A DNA stretch of 64,000 bases from Caulochytrium protostelioides (lineage: Eukaryota > Chytridiomycota > Caulochytriomycetes > Caulochytriales > Caulochytriaceae): the NCBI GenBank assembly GCA_003615045.1, contig ML014157.1, positions 3,376 through 67,375 on the forward strand. Reading direction: 5' to 3'. The position numbers and the translations under genes are program-made. This document shows positions 27,541-39,010 of the stretch, in pieces. How positions within the stretch are numbered: position 1 is the stretch's first letter; each line of letters begins with the position of its first letter. The notes beneath the pieces are model-generated. The model ran no database searches. It was not told where the DNA came from and saw nothing but the letters and a program-made list of their open reading frames with translations.

Positions 27541-30403
27541 GCACTCCTCCCGCCAATGACTTCTCGTATGATACGTTGATCGACGGACCGATTAATCGGA
27601 AGCGATGACTTCGAAATGATGGGCTCGTAGCGATTCCTAACAATAACAGAGCATGGTGCGATGCAATGCCAGCGCGATAACGGCACCGTAACGCCAATCA
27701 TCATCTGACTCTGTTTCGTCGTAGCGTTTATGCAAGTGATCGCGTCATGGATCGCAACCCCATCACAACGAGGCGACGGGGTGCTCCGAATCAAGGATCC
27801 AAATACTGCGGCATGCACGATCCACGCGAACGCATGTCTTTCCACACCGTCCTGTACCGATCGACCTACCTTTTCTCCGCACTAAGCGCTGCCTCTTGCG
27901 TATCGCATGCTGGGACGACGACGAAGGCCGCGACGGTGGCTTCGGATGGCTCGTCGGGAAGACTGGAGGGAAGATGATGAAGGCGACGCATACGCGATGT
28001 GGCGCCATGGCTTCTGCTCAGGGTGAAATCCGCTCGTGGGGATGCGCCATGGCGCCATGGCATCCTCGTCTCTCATCATCTGCTTGGACGTCGACGCGTC
28101 TCGTTCCAGCGTGCCAGCGACGCGACCGGGGGCGGCGTCTCAGCAAAAATGCGCTCTTGCAGCCACATCGAGGCACGACGGCATGGATGCTTGTCCGGAA
28201 CGGCGCGATGGGCCATCACCCAAGCATGCATGAGGGGAGAACCGTGACGGGTCCAGGAAGGCGAGGCCATCGTGCCACATCCTCTGCGTCAAGGTGATGG
28301 AGCCAGAACGGCATGCGCAATAAGCCCTCTCGCATGATCCAAGGCGGCCCTAGAGGGGTGGCTTTGCTTGCCTCGCTCCTCTGTTTGGCTTTGGTGTTAA
28401 TTTTTGTTATCGCGCTGGCCTTCATCGCCGCTGCATCCAATATATACCCCATTCTTTGCCGCCTCGCATCAGTCACTCTTCATCCGATGGCGAGCAGCGC
28501 CCCTTTCTCTCGTTTCCTTTCCTTTTGGGAATGGGGAGGGGGCGCTCTTCCGAGCAGAAGACGCAGCCGTTGAGCGGAGCACGGAACCATGCGCTGCCGC
28601 CACCGGCGCGGCCGCGGCCGCGGCTGCCGTCAGGGGGGAAAGGGGAGCGGAGTTGGTGTGAAGGCCGCTGGGGAGGGATAGTCGCCGCCGCCGGCGGACA
28701 GCTCATAGGCATGCTTATTTCCAAATCCTCGCCGGCCGCCGGGCGTCCCGCCGGGCGTCCCGCGTCGCTCTCGGCGTCGGCGTCCGAAGGAACGGGAAAG
28801 CAGCGGGCCGCTTGATCGAGGCCGCCGCGGCGATGTCGCCATGGCCACCGATAGCCGTCTGCGGGTCCGACTGCCGAGCGCAACGCAGGGACGCACGACC
28901 GCGACACAGATGGGCTGAGACCGTGGCACAGTTCGCCCACTTTTTCCACCGGAGAAAGAGACGCGGACCAGAAAGAAGATACCCGGCGCCGCCCCGACAT
29001 GCACCGTCCAGGCATGTTTCTGCAGCGGCCAAACGCTAGGTGGTCGCTATGACCCGTCTCAGCCCATCCGATCGTGGTTCCTTCTCCATGAGACCTGCAG
29101 GGTGCCGGAGCCCGCAAGAAGAGGCCAGTGGCGGGCAGCTTTGAGCCAGCGATAGCGCATGTCTCGCCGCGCGGATGCCGCATGGTCTCGGGGGTGCTGG
29201 GGGGAGCTGGCGCGGACGGGCGGCGCTCCTTGTCGCTCTGGAACCCTGTTACGTGGGCTTGCATCGCACGGGTCTGCGCGCTGTTCGGGGATCCGGCGAT
29301 GCAGGACCACGCTGCGATAAGCTGCATCGGCGTCGGCGTTGGCGGCATAGGCGGCATAGGCGGCGGCCAGAGCCCGGCGCTTCATGCCGGCGCAGCGAGC
29401 GTAGCCGGCGCAAGGCGAAGGGTATGATGTGGGGGTCGGAGGGGAGGTAGGGCCGCCGCGGGCTTCCGCCACGACTTCGCTGCCGGCGCCGGCGTGGCCG
29501 CGCGCCCCCCGCGGGGCAGTGGGGGGCCGCGGCTGGGGAAGGGGTTGACATGGCCACCAGCTCCGATCAGGAACGGAGATTTAAATGACGCCGGCGGACC
29601 GCTTGCCGCCATCAGTGCCGGTCATAGCGCTCGTGAGCATCGATGAGTCGCGTTCGTACGGCGAGGTCCAAGACGTCGCGCCGTCTCGTCTCCGGTGAGC
29701 TCGCGGGAGCGCTGTCAAGCTAGACAGAGCGAGAGAGTCGTGCAGACGCGTGGTACGATGTTGGCGATGTTGGCTTTCGTGGACGAGCATTAGGCCAGGC
29801 TTTCACGGAAGGCACGCCATCCATCACGCCGATACGACGTTTGGGCGAGTGACGGTCGCTCACTCCGACGTCTGCGCTGCGTGAGCCCTGCTGCTGGCTC
29901 CGACGTCGCCGACGGCAGTTTCTTGCGCTGATTTCCTGATTCCATTCGCCAGCGCTGTCTTACCGCATGCCCCAGGGTGTCCGCATCACCTCACCCCAAC
30001 CGATGATACCCGCGGCCGGCCTGCTCAACCACCGGCCTGCGTCCGACTCCGGCGCCCACACGTTGGCCCCCCTTTTTTTTAATAGCGCATCGCGTCGCCA
30101 CCGCGCGACGTGTTGACTCGGGGAGCCTAGGCCTGAGCATCGTTGCCACTGCGTGACGGTGTATGCTATCTCCGCTCGCCGATCTTTTGGCCCGTCTTCC
30201 CCTCAGACCAACCCTGACGCTGCTCCTTGGGATTTCCTAAGATTCCTGAATGATCCCTGAGCTCTCCCTGCAATTAGCACGTGGCTGACCTAGCTGTCCA
30301 GGACACAGCGGACCACACAGGCCCCTCCACCCGTGAGGCGATCAGCCCTCTCCTGGTAGCATGCGAGGGAGTGCCGTCCCACCGACCGCCTTTCCTCGCC
30401 GCT
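27541..30403. other. 2.9-kb region without recognised genes upstream of TRK
   Basis: Many frames on both strands, none with a recognisable domain. A plus-strand frame at 28313-28573 has a hydrophobic stretch (ALLASLLCLALVLIFVIALAF), but nothing else supports it as a gene. The last part should contain the TRK promoter. Confidence 0.4.
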
Positions 30404-33400
30404 ATGTCTCAGCACCATGGGAACGCTTCCTCCTCGTCTTCTGCACGGACGCTCCCCGCGCATCCCCCCGCCGCCGGTCTCCGCGCTACCCGACATCACC
30501 CCGCCGACCCCCCCGCCGACGATGACGCCGATCAGGATGACGATCCTGAGCCGCGGCCGGTAGCGTACCGCCCAGGCCGCCCGCGGCCTTCCAGTCTCCA
30601 TGACATCGACCACGGCCGCCGGGGACGCGGCAACGGCGCCGGCGACTCGCCGGTCCCGGCACCCCCGCGGGGCATCTTGGCAGCCTCCTCGCGGGCGGGC
30701 GCCCCGCCCAGCGCCACGGCTACGCCGACTGCGGCGCTCTCGGTGCTCACCCGCCTCAACCTCGAAGCCCAGCGCGCCGAACGCCGCTCTGAAGACGATC
30801 TGCTGGCGCACCTCCACGACGGCTCGCGCCCCGGTGCCGTGAGCACGCCGACGGGCTCGACGGCGTCTGAGTCGGCGTCGCGCGTCGCGCGGCGCGTCAC
30901 GGCGCCGCGCACGGCGGGGCCGGCCTCTGCAGGTCCCGGGCCGCCGTCCATGGCGGCCGCGCGCCGGCACTACCCCGTGCTGCGGTCGTCGCCGCCGTCG
31001 GCGTCGCCCGGGACCGCGCCGTCGCGCTCGGCGGGCGGGCTTCCCGCCATCGCCCGAGCCGAACCGTGGTCGGCGTCGTCGACCGTCACGACGACGGCGC
31101 CGTCGCGCTCGTCACACGAGATGGCACCGCAGTCGATTCTGATCGACGCGCCGTCGGCGCAGCGCTACCCCGACACCGACCTCGAGGGCGAGACGGCCTT
31201 CCACGACGACGCGGACCTCGCACAATTGGCACAGGCGGCCGCGACGGGCTCGGTCGTCGTGCAGGATCCGGCGGGCGCTGTCGCCGTCTCGCAGCTGGGC
31301 ATTGGGCCATCCGGCACGCCCGGGATTCTCGCCGGCCGATCGACGCTGCAGAATACCCGCATCCTGGCGCCCGTGCCGGAAGCCAGCGAGTTCGACCACT
31401 GGTGGCGCCGTGCGTGGGTCTGGGTCTCGACCATGGGCCCGCCGGTCCCCGACGGTCACGGCGGCAAGCGCGTGCTGTCCACGCGGGAATGCCTGCTGAC
31501 CCGCCAGGGCCACCGGCTGATGCTCTCGAAACGGTTCTGGGTGCACCTCAAACGCCGCCATTTGTCATACTACCGTCTGCACCTGGCCTGGTTCTTGTTT
31601 CTGGTAATCATCGGCGGTCTTGCGATCTACGGCATCGAGCGCAACTATGGCGAGCCGATGATCTGGATCGATGCGTTCTACTGGTCCACCACGACGGCCT
31701 GCGTCACGGGCCTCGCGCCCACCAACGTGCAGTCTCTGACGAAGGGCACGCAGGCCCTATTGTACATCTTGGTACACCTTGGCTCGCCCGTGATCCTGAG
31801 CGTGCTACCAGTCACCCTGCGTCGACGCGCTTTCACCCGCATCTTAGAGCAGCAGTGGGCCGCCGAGCAGGAAGAGGCCCAGGAGCGGTACCGCATGCTG
31901 CGACGGCCATCGCACGATGGCGCCGATGGCGAGATGATGCCGTCCGCCATCCGCGCGACCGGCCCCTCCTTCTCCTCCACGCGACCGGGTTACGAGGCTG
32001 ATGCCGACCCCTCGCATGCGACCCACTCGCGCCTCCGCCGCCGCCCGCGCTCGCAGTCCTCCGCGTCATGGAACCCCCTTGGCCCGCATCCGGCGCACCA
32101 CGCCCCCCGCGACCGCGCCGCCAGTCTCGCCAGCGCGATCCAGCTCGGGCCGGACGACGTGCCCTCCGCCGCCACGCTGAACCCGCCGCCGCCGCCGAGC
32201 CCCGTCTCCTGGCGACGGCCCTGGGGGTCCCTCCGCTGGATCCTCTTCGGGACATCCGACCCTGAGCGTCCCGTCCACGACGAGGAAATCGCGATCCCGG
32301 GTGAGGCGGCACAGCTCGCCATGGCGGCGGCATCCGCCGGCGGCGCGGGCGGTGCGGCAGGGCGCCCCCCGCTGCCCGCAATGGCAGCCCATAGCACCGC
32401 CGACGCCGGCCGCCCGCAGGGGCCGTCCACGGCGCCGCAGCCCAGCGGTATCCTCTCGGCGGCGCCGTACACAGTCGGCGAAAACAACGCCCAGCCGACG
32501 GTGATGTTCTCGCCAAACGTGACCGGCAACAGCGCGCTACCGGGGCCGCACGCGCCACAGGCGCCCCACACGGCCACGAACGATCACGAGGGCTCGGGCC
32601 CTCCCGCGGGCGGCGTGAATGTCAACTGGAAGGACCGCAAAGCCACGTTCTCGGTGGACCTGTCGCCGCGCTCGGCCGCGGCGCATGCGGCGCATGCGAG
32701 CACGCACGGCGGCGGCGCCGCAAACGGGTCTGCGGCGGCGCCCACGTCGCCGGTCGGCGCGTATGGCCACCGCCCGTATCCGCACTATGGGCGGCGCTCG
32801 CTCTCGCCCGTGCGGCGCAGCCAGGACATAGATGCCGACGACGTGATGGATGCCGGCATCCCGATCAGCCGCTTCGATACGCAGGCCACCGCCATGTCGT
32901 TCCGCGTCAAGCGCAAGAAGCGCCGGCTCTTCGGTCAGCGGCAGGGGCCGTCGGAGGCGCACGATAGTCTCGGGCCGGGCCTGCGGTGGAGCGGGTCGAC
33001 GTCGTCGCTGACGCTGTGGCAACGGGTTCGGGTCGCGCTGGGCTGCAACGTGCGGTCGAGCCGCGGCTCGCAGGACTTTGATTTGGATTCGTATGCCGGC
33101 GACACGTACGACAGTTCGTCCTGTGTGGACACGGACTACGATACGGACACGGGGCCCGTCCACCGGGTGCGCGCCAAGATCCGCCAGCGGCTCCGCGAGC
33201 GGCGCCGTCGCCACAACACGCTGGCCGAGCTGGGTGGCGTCGAGTACCAGGCGCTCGGCAAGCTCCAGATCATTGTGCCCGTCTACTACTTCACCCTTCA
33301 GGCGCTCACTGTCATCTTTTTGCGCGTGCTGGTCCGCTACGACGTGAGCCGCGCCGAGCACCTCGAGAACAATGGCGTCAACCTGTGGTGGTGGTGTTTC

Positions 33401-34903
33401 TTTATGGCCAACTCGATCTTCAACCAGACAGGGATCACGCTGCTGGACGATAGTCTGTTTGCCTTCCGCAACACGACAGCGTTGCTAGTCTGGATGAGCG
33501 TGGTCCTGCTCTTGGGCTACACGGCATTCCCGATCGCACTGCGCTTGATTGTCAAGTTTCTGGCCTGGTATAACCGCAACGACGTGTACCAGGCCCGCGT
33601 CTACAATTATCTGCTGCAGTACCCGCGTCGCTGCTTTACGCATCTGTTCCCGGCCGCGGACAACCGATACCTGGTGATTGTGCTGCTCCTGTTGAATATC
33701 GGCCAGTTCATCGCGTCCCTGGCGATCGAGTACCGTGCCGCGGACTTTGGCAAAGGCTCGTGGTACCTCCACGTGTTCCAGTCGATCGCGACGCGCCACG
33801 GTGGCTTCCAAGTCGTCACGTTCGGCCTGCTCCACCCAGCGATGGTCTGGATCTATATCGCGGCCATGTACGTCTCGAGCACGTATCCGCTCACGATCGC
33901 CATCCGCCGCTCGATGCGCTACAACGAGCGCGGCATTATCGGCAACCACCGGAGCGAGGACGCCCAATCGCCGCATTTGTTCAATGCCGCGAGCAACGGG
34001 ATTCCCCGTCACGCGCGGAGCACGACGGCTGGCGGCGCCGGCGCCACGAGCGGCCACGTGAGCTCCGACTCGGCGGGGCCCGCCGCCCCGTCCAAAATCA
34101 CCCGGCCGGATGGCGCGGCGGCACCGGCGCGTCTGCCGCGCCGCTCGACCCGGCGCGGCGGCGTGCCCTCGTCCAGCACGGTGTCGCACTTCCGTCGCCT
34201 CATGCTGAGCGACATCACGGCCGTGTTCTTGGTGATTCTGTTTGTGATGCTCGTCGAGAACAATAACATCATTGCAATCCAGCCCACACAAAACCCCTTC
34301 GACACGGTCACGAGCGCCGACTTCAGCCCCATGTCGGTCGTCTTCGAGGTCGTCTCGGCCTACGGCAACGTCGGGTACTCCATCGGCGGTGTCGACTTCA
34401 TGTATTCGCTGAGCGGCTCGTGGCACAACATCAGCAAGTTCGCGCTGGTGCTGACGATGCTGCTCGGCCGCCACCGCGGCCTGCCGGATGCCATCGACCG
34501 CACCGTCATGCTGCCCAAGCGCCGCAAGAACACCCGACGCCGCAAGCGGCCTTACCCGCCGCTCGGCTCCGATGCTGCCGCTTGGACACGCCGCCACTCG
34601 CAGATACCCGACACGATCCAACTCACGCCCGCGCGGCTGCCAATGGCGTCGCCGGCGCCGGGCGAGCCGATGCCCGCGCGGTTGCCTTCCTTCAACGGCC
34701 AGCCGCCGCGCATCCGGCAGTCGCCGGAAGCGCAGGCGGCCGGCGGTGGCGGCAGCGGTGACGGCGCCGACGAGGACACCGGCCACCACGATGTGCCCAT
34801 GTCGCCGCTGCATATGCCGCACTCGGTAGACGCGCGATGGCGCAGCAGCGAGCCGGATGGATTGGCCGACGATGGTCCTGTCCCGACGTTGTCAAGTCCC
34901 TAA
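30404..34903 (+). CDS. TRK1: TRK-family potassium transporter
   Basis: Plasma-membrane K+ uptake system of the fungal TRK/HKT superfamily, built from four membrane-pore-membrane repeats. The 1,499-residue product has a long disordered N-terminus (to about 375). Pore 1 lies about 434 (STTTACVTGLAPTN). A roughly 500-residue hydrophilic loop separates repeats 1 and 2, as in yeast Trk1. Pore 2 is near 1008 (NSIFNQTGITLLDD), pore 3 near 1132 (ATRHGGFQV) and pore 4 near 1321 (SAYGNVGYSIG). Each keeps the filter glycine. The signature LGRHRGLPDAIDRTVMLP follows pore 4. The first ATG in the frame is at 30404; the 41 codons before it start at GTG. The C-terminal about 130 residues are disordered. Regulation by phosphorylation of the long loop is known for yeast Trk1, not visible here. 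Confidence 0.93.
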   Translation: MSQHHGNASSSSSARTLPAHPPAAGLRATRHHPADPPADDDADQDDDPEPRPVAYRPGRPRPSSLHDIDHGRRGRGNGAGDSPVPAPPRGILAASSRAGAPPSATATPTAALSVLTRLNLEAQRAERRSEDDLLAHLHDGSRPGAVSTPTGSTASESASRVARRVTAPRTAGPASAGPGPPSMAAARRHYPVLRSSPPSASPGTAPSRSAGGLPAIARAEPWSASSTVTTTAPSRSSHEMAPQSILIDAPSAQRYPDTDLEGETAFHDDADLAQLAQAAATGSVVVQDPAGAVAVSQLGIGPSGTPGILAGRSTLQNTRILAPVPEASEFDHWWRRAWVWVSTMGPPVPDGHGGKRVLSTRECLLTRQGHRLMLSKRFWVHLKRRHLSYYRLHLAWFLFLVIIGGLAIYGIERNYGEPMIWIDAFYWSTTTACVTGLAPTNVQSLTKGTQALLYILVHLGSPVILSVLPVTLRRRAFTRILEQQWAAEQEEAQERYRMLRRPSHDGADGEMMPSAIRATGPSFSSTRPGYEADADPSHATHSRLRRRPRSQSSASWNPLGPHPAHHAPRDRAASLASAIQLGPDDVPSAATLNPPPPPSPVSWRRPWGSLRWILFGTSDPERPVHDEEIAIPGEAAQLAMAAASAGGAGGAAGRPPLPAMAAHSTADAGRPQGPSTAPQPSGILSAAPYTVGENNAQPTVMFSPNVTGNSALPGPHAPQAPHTATNDHEGSGPPAGGVNVNWKDRKATFSVDLSPRSAAAHAAHASTHGGGAANGSAAAPTSPVGAYGHRPYPHYGRRSLSPVRRSQDIDADDVMDAGIPISRFDTQATAMSFRVKRKKRRLFGQRQGPSEAHDSLGPGLRWSGSTSSLTLWQRVRVALGCNVRSSRGSQDFDLDSYAGDTYDSSSCVDTDYDTDTGPVHRVRAKIRQRLRERRRRHNTLAELGGVEYQALGKLQIIVPVYYFTLQALTVIFLRVLVRYDVSRAEHLENNGVNLWWWCFFMANSIFNQTGITLLDDSLFAFRNTTALLVWMSVVLLLGYTAFPIALRLIVKFLAWYNRNDVYQARVYNYLLQYPRRCFTHLFPAADNRYLVIVLLLLNIGQFIASLAIEYRAADFGKGSWYLHVFQSIATRHGGFQVVTFGLLHPAMVWIYIAAMYVSSTYPLTIAIRRSMRYNERGIIGNHRSEDAQSPHLFNAASNGIPRHARSTTAGGAGATSGHVSSDSAGPAAPSKITRPDGAAAPARLPRRSTRRGGVPSSSTVSHFRRLMLSDITAVFLVILFVMLVENNNIIAIQPTQNPFDTVTSADFSPMSVVFEVVSAYGNVGYSIGGVDFMYSLSGSWHNISKFALVLTMLLGRHRGLPDAIDRTVMLPKRRKNTRRRKRPYPPLGSDAAAWTRRHSQIPDTIQLTPARLPMASPAPGEPMPARLPSFNGQPPRIRQSPEAQAAGGGGSGDGADEDTGHHDVPMSPLHMPHSVDARWRSSEPDGLADDGPVPTLSSP

Positions 34904-35430
34904 TAGGTTGATCTCATCTCTCTTTTTAGTAAATCACGGATGATAAACGCTTCGATTCATTAATACTGTATTTTGTTGTTGTTGTCACTTTGTCGAGGGC
35001 TCTGGTGTTTTTTGATTTTTTTGTAATGGTCTGTTGGCGTGTTGGTGACACGATGGCACGGGACGGGGAACGGGGGTCCTGCGATGAATGGAGCGCGAGG
35101 CTTGCGCCGCGTGGACGAGGCGTGCGAGGCCGTTGACGACATTCACGGTTCGAGAGAAAGGGGACCGGAGAACACTCGGACACATCCGCCCCAACGCGTG
35201 GGATCGGCTGACCATCGCGGATCGGCCTCCCCAAAGTTGAATAGAAGGGAGGATCACATGTTCGTGTGGGGGTAGGCCAACAAAGACGTGGTCACGTGCG
35301 TCACTTCGCGTGCTGTATCCTCTGAAGCGACTCACGCGTCGGTCGAGCTCTTAATCAACCAACTACCACGCCTCATTCTGCTCGACGCGATATCCATATC
35401 TTTCCTGACCGCTGCTCTCCGATTCACATC
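34904..35430. other. AT-richer intergenic region between TRK and the hexose-phosphate epimerase
   Basis: No gene was recognised. It contains the TRK 3' flank and the promoter of the next gene. Confidence 0.5.
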
Positions 35431-36775
35431 ATGCCTGGTAAGGGTTATGGATACTCCTTCGTCGTGCTCATACCCGCTTGTACTCGCTTGTGCCAGCATG
35501 ACCGGACTTGATGTGGTTGGCATCCGGCGTATCCAACGACAAGTGACTTCATCCGAGTAGCATGTGATGAATTTACTCATACTGAACATGGTGCGGCTCT
35601 TTGGAACGCTATGATATGGTGTTACGATGACACTTGCTTGCATGATTTGACTGATTCGGACCGAACTCTTTTCAAATCATTCCGGAACAGTCGATACGAC
35701 TACCTCCCCGGACAAGGTCGTCCTGAGCATTGGCACCACCTCGGCCGAGATTTACTACTATGGCGCCGTAAGTTAAGAGGTTATGACGACGAGAGTATCG
35801 TTTTCCAACGAGGATTCTATGGTCGGATTATCACTTTGTTTCTTCGGTCGACGCTGACTCACAATCATCGCTTTTTTATTACCTTTATGCTGAAATGCGT
35901 CCAACCTGATAACCGGCGGGATGGCCCATTTTTCATCGATGTCTGATCTGACTCGCGTTATCCAGACGGTCACATCGTGGAAGCTGAACGGCGATGAGCG
36001 CCTGTTCGTCTCCAAATCGGCAGTGCTGGACGGCACTAAGGCGATCCGCGGCGGGATCCCTCTCGTGTTCCCGCAGTTCGGCAAGAGTGACCATACGCCG
36101 AAGCTGCCGCAGCACGGCTTTGCACGCACCACGCGCTGGCGCTGGCTTGGCGTCTCGGCCGACACCGCGAGCGAGATCAGCGTTCGCTTCGCGCTGGGCA
36201 ACGCCGACGTGGACCCTGCGTTGCTCGAAGCGTGGGCTGAAGCGCAGCCCGGCAAAGTCGTGCCCGCCTTCCAGGCTACGTATACCGTCGCGCTGGGTCC
36301 CACGACGCTCAAGTCGCACCTCGCCATCCAGAACACCGGCACCGCGCCGTGGGACTTTACGGCCCTGCTGCATACCTACCTGGCTGTCGGTGCCATCGGC
36401 GACGTCAGCGTGACAGGGCTTCAGGGCGTGCGGTACGTGGACAAGGTCGCTGATGGCGCGGAGGCCACCGAGACGCGGGAGTCGATCACGGTCGACGGCG
36501 AGGTCGACCGTGTGTATGTGGACGTCAAGACGTCGCCGAGCACGCGGCTCGCGGTCGTCGAGAAGACGCCGGGCCGGCCCACGGTCAGCGTGCACCGCTC
36601 GGCGCTGCCGGACGTCGTGGTGTGGAATCCGTGGACCGAGAAAGCCCGGGCCATGGGCGACTTTGATGATGACGAATACCGCACGATGATCTGCGTCGAG
36701 GCCGGTCACGTGGCCACGCCGTACACTCTGCCAGCGGGCGAGACCTGGACGGCCAGCCAAACCCTGGCTGTCTAA
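35431..36775 (+). CDS. Glucose-6-phosphate 1-epimerase (D-hexose-6-phosphate mutarotase), three exons
   Basis: Interconverts alpha and beta anomers of hexose-6-phosphates, feeding glycolysis and the pentose phosphate pathway (YMR099C family, aldose-1-epimerase fold). Exons are 35431-35437 (ATG CCT G), 35691-35767 and 35966-36775, giving 297 residues, the same length as the yeast protein. Both introns have GTAAG donors (GTAAGG, GTAAGT) and CAG acceptors. The splices restore MPVDTTTSPDKVVLS and AEIYYYGATVTSWK, the conserved family start. Without them the frame begins inside the intron and lacks its first beta strands. Further motifs are DGTKAIRGGIPLVFPQFG and LPQHGFARTTRW (catalytic His). The C-terminal part has the Glu-containing ICVEAGHV. 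The 7-nt first exon is inferred from frame and homology. Confidence 0.87.
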
Positions 36776-36938
36776 ACCTCCTGCGATCAAGTCCATGGTG
36801 CGGCAGGAGCACGCCGCGCATACGAAGCGAATGCTCGTTCACATTCGACTTATTTTACTATACAAACGGTTGCATCGGGTTGAGAGATTGAAGGGAGGAG
36901 AAACCATCACGTGGACGGAGCGGTTGAACCACTTGATT

Positions 36939-37772
36939 TTAGCGCTTGGACGCGCCGGCCGCAGCGTGGTATGCTTCGATGCTGCGGCGGATATCGGCCT
37001 GGAGCCCGTCACGCGCATAGTCGAGTGTGGCTTCCATCTCCTGCATCTTCTCATGCATGGCGCGCACTTTCTGTTCCAAGCCCGACTGGGCGTGCGCTGC
37101 ATACCGTATCAAGAAAGCGGCCATGAGACATCCCGTCCCAGGGGCGGCGTGGTTCCCATGAAAAGCACATATGAGGTTCAGAAAGAAGGAGCGGTCAGCC
37201 CGCGTGGGCCTCGCATCAGAGAAAAGCCATGAGGGGGGTCATTACGTGGGCGTTGCGTCGTCGTCGCTTGGTCGCATCAGAGACAGTCAGTACAGGTCTT
37301 ATTCGACACCGCTCGCGCATTCACACCACCGTCGGGTGGTCGATGGCGTCACCAGACGCCTCGTATCGGGATGGCACAAACCCTGCTGCATGGAGCGGCG
37401 CTCGTCGTTTTGGTTCGCGATCAGCGGGTTGATCAGGCGCTACAGCACGAGGACGACGTCGTGGCGTAAGGGCTTACCAAGCAAAGCGCACATGCCCGTG
37501 AGGCAGACGGTCGAGATGGCGAGCACGCCGACATACTTGCGCGGCACGGGTCCGTCATACCAGTAGCTCTCGCTCGATCCGCCACTCGGCGACGACGGGT
37601 TCAGCGCGGGATGCGACGGCGTCGGCGACGGCGGCGACGGTGGCGCCGCGGCCGCCGTGCGGCTCAGAACGGGTGTGGCCCGAGGCGCGGCCGCGCTGCC
37701 GATCGGCCCGGGGGCAGAACCGCCGGCACGCGCCGCGGTCGCAAAGGCGCGGGCACAGCGTGGCGCGAACAT
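36939..37772 (-). CDS. Probable small mitochondrial membrane protein with C-terminal coiled coil, two exons (model tentative)
   Basis: I do not recognise the family. Exon 1 (37772-37478) starts at a good ATG and encodes an Arg/Ala-rich presequence (MFAPRCARAFATAARAGG), a Pro/Ser-rich linker, then SYWYDGPVPRKYVGVLAIST and one hydrophobic span ending CALLG. A GTAAGC donor follows. A CAG acceptor before 37096 joins in phase to a helical segment (AHAQSGLEQKVRAMHEKMQE) rich in heptad-like Met/Leu/Glu. It ends AAGASKR before a stop at 36939, giving 150 residues in all. Alternatively exon 2 is a separate 61-codon gene with its own ATG at 37124. The layout (presequence, single span, coiled coil) resembles small inner-membrane assembly or respiratory-accessory proteins. 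The gene lies tail-to-tail with the epimerase. Confidence 0.5.
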
Positions 37773-38215
37773 GACAATTGGATCGACGCCGCGGCGTGGA
37801 ACGAAAAGGGTATCAAGCGGAGAGAGGTGCGTGGGCCGCTGGGGTATGGGTCGGAGTTTGGCGGGCGGATACGTCGCCAGCGCGGCTGAGCCACGTGGTA
37901 GTGCGGGTGCAAGAATGCGGTGGGACGGGGGCGGCCCATGCGCCGAGCCCCGGCGTGGTTGAAGGGGTCCGACTTAGCATGGTCTGGCACAGAGCGCCTG
38001 TAGTCCTGAAGTAGTGCCGGTGGCATCACCGCGTGGTCATGGTCGCTGCTTCTCTCGGGCTGGGACCGGCCCCCTTGCTTGCCGGTCCTTGGCTTGTCCT
38101 TCGCCGGTCCTTCGCCAGACCTTCGTCGGGGTGGTCCGTGGTTGGCGGCCGTTCGCGAGCGAAGTGAGCGAAAAGCAAGTGTCCCAGCCCACAGCGATGA
38201 TCTTGCTTGAGGATT
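37773..38215. other. Intergenic region upstream of the minus-strand mitochondrial-protein gene
   Basis: No gene was recognised. Near 38080-38130 short imperfect repeats of the type CTTGTCCTTCGCCGGTCCTT occur. Confidence 0.45.
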
Positions 38216-39010
38216 CCTGATGGTCCATTGCATCGTCGATAATGACCCCAGCCGAACTAAGATTAATGGCCATGGACCGTCAGCTGGATGCCGAGCCGAA
38301 AGCAGTACTATGTGGTAGCCGGCATCAAAGTAGTCCGAAAGCAGTCAGACTTGGCAGCGTGATCACTAGGAGCCGCTGCAGCGGCTGTCGGAGGTCAGCA
38401 TCAAAGGTACAGCGCTCGCCGCGTACCACCGATTCCTGGAGGTGTGGCTGGAGACATACGAGCCGACCGAGCAATCTGAAGCCGCGCTGGGCGCGCCAGG
38501 GTACACAGCTGTACAGTGACAAGTGTATGTTTGCCCAGTTCTTCAACCGCATCGCCGGCAGGGCGGCCACGGAGAAGAAGCCTCTGGTGGTCGCCTATGG
38601 CGCCTCCAAGTTTTCCCCCGGCGGCGAGGGCGAGATCGCCGTCCCAACCGCTCAGGCGTACAAGGTGTTCGCTTAGCGGTTCCGCACCGTCCTGGTCGAC
38701 GAGTTTCGGACGACCCAGGTGTATGTCGAGACGAATAAGATCTTGACAAATGTGCACATCTGGAACACAGCGGTTGTGCCGATGTCTCGCGCGTCCGTGG
38801 TAGGCGCTCACCTGACCGCGCCGTCGCCGGTCAACCGGGTCCGCATGACCCGGGTGTACGCCCAGACGAATGTGATACTGTATCAAGGGCAACGTCGGCG
38901 CACGAAGGTCGTGGTTGGTTGCGGCAGCTCTGAGGTCAATAGCGATGCCCGTCGCAGTGACCACCGTCATGGTCGCGACCGTGCCGTACTATCATCTTTG
39001 ATTGTGACTC
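38216..39010 (+). pseudogene. Fanzor/TnpB-like remnant D (RuvC-I region to the segment before RuvC-III)
   Basis: The DNA aligns with copy F from its RuvC-I region onward. Out of frame it first reads MAMD and SRKQYYVVAG (copy F: MAMD, TRKQYYVETG). It continues GTALAAYHRFLEVWLETYEP, then FAQFFNRIAGRAATEKKP, VVAYGASKFSPGGEGEIAVP and a stop. Next is an intact RuvC-II block RFRTVLVDEFRTTQVYVETN and then NRVRMTRVYAQTNVIL. Several frameshifts and stops separate these blocks. No RuvC-III motif or shared right-end segment is found downstream. It has the best-preserved RuvC-II segment of the six copies. Confidence 0.8.

Noticed and set aside
28313-28573. 86-codon frame with a strong hydrophobic stretch
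   Set aside because: One hydrophobic run without conserved context. The opposite strand is equally open.
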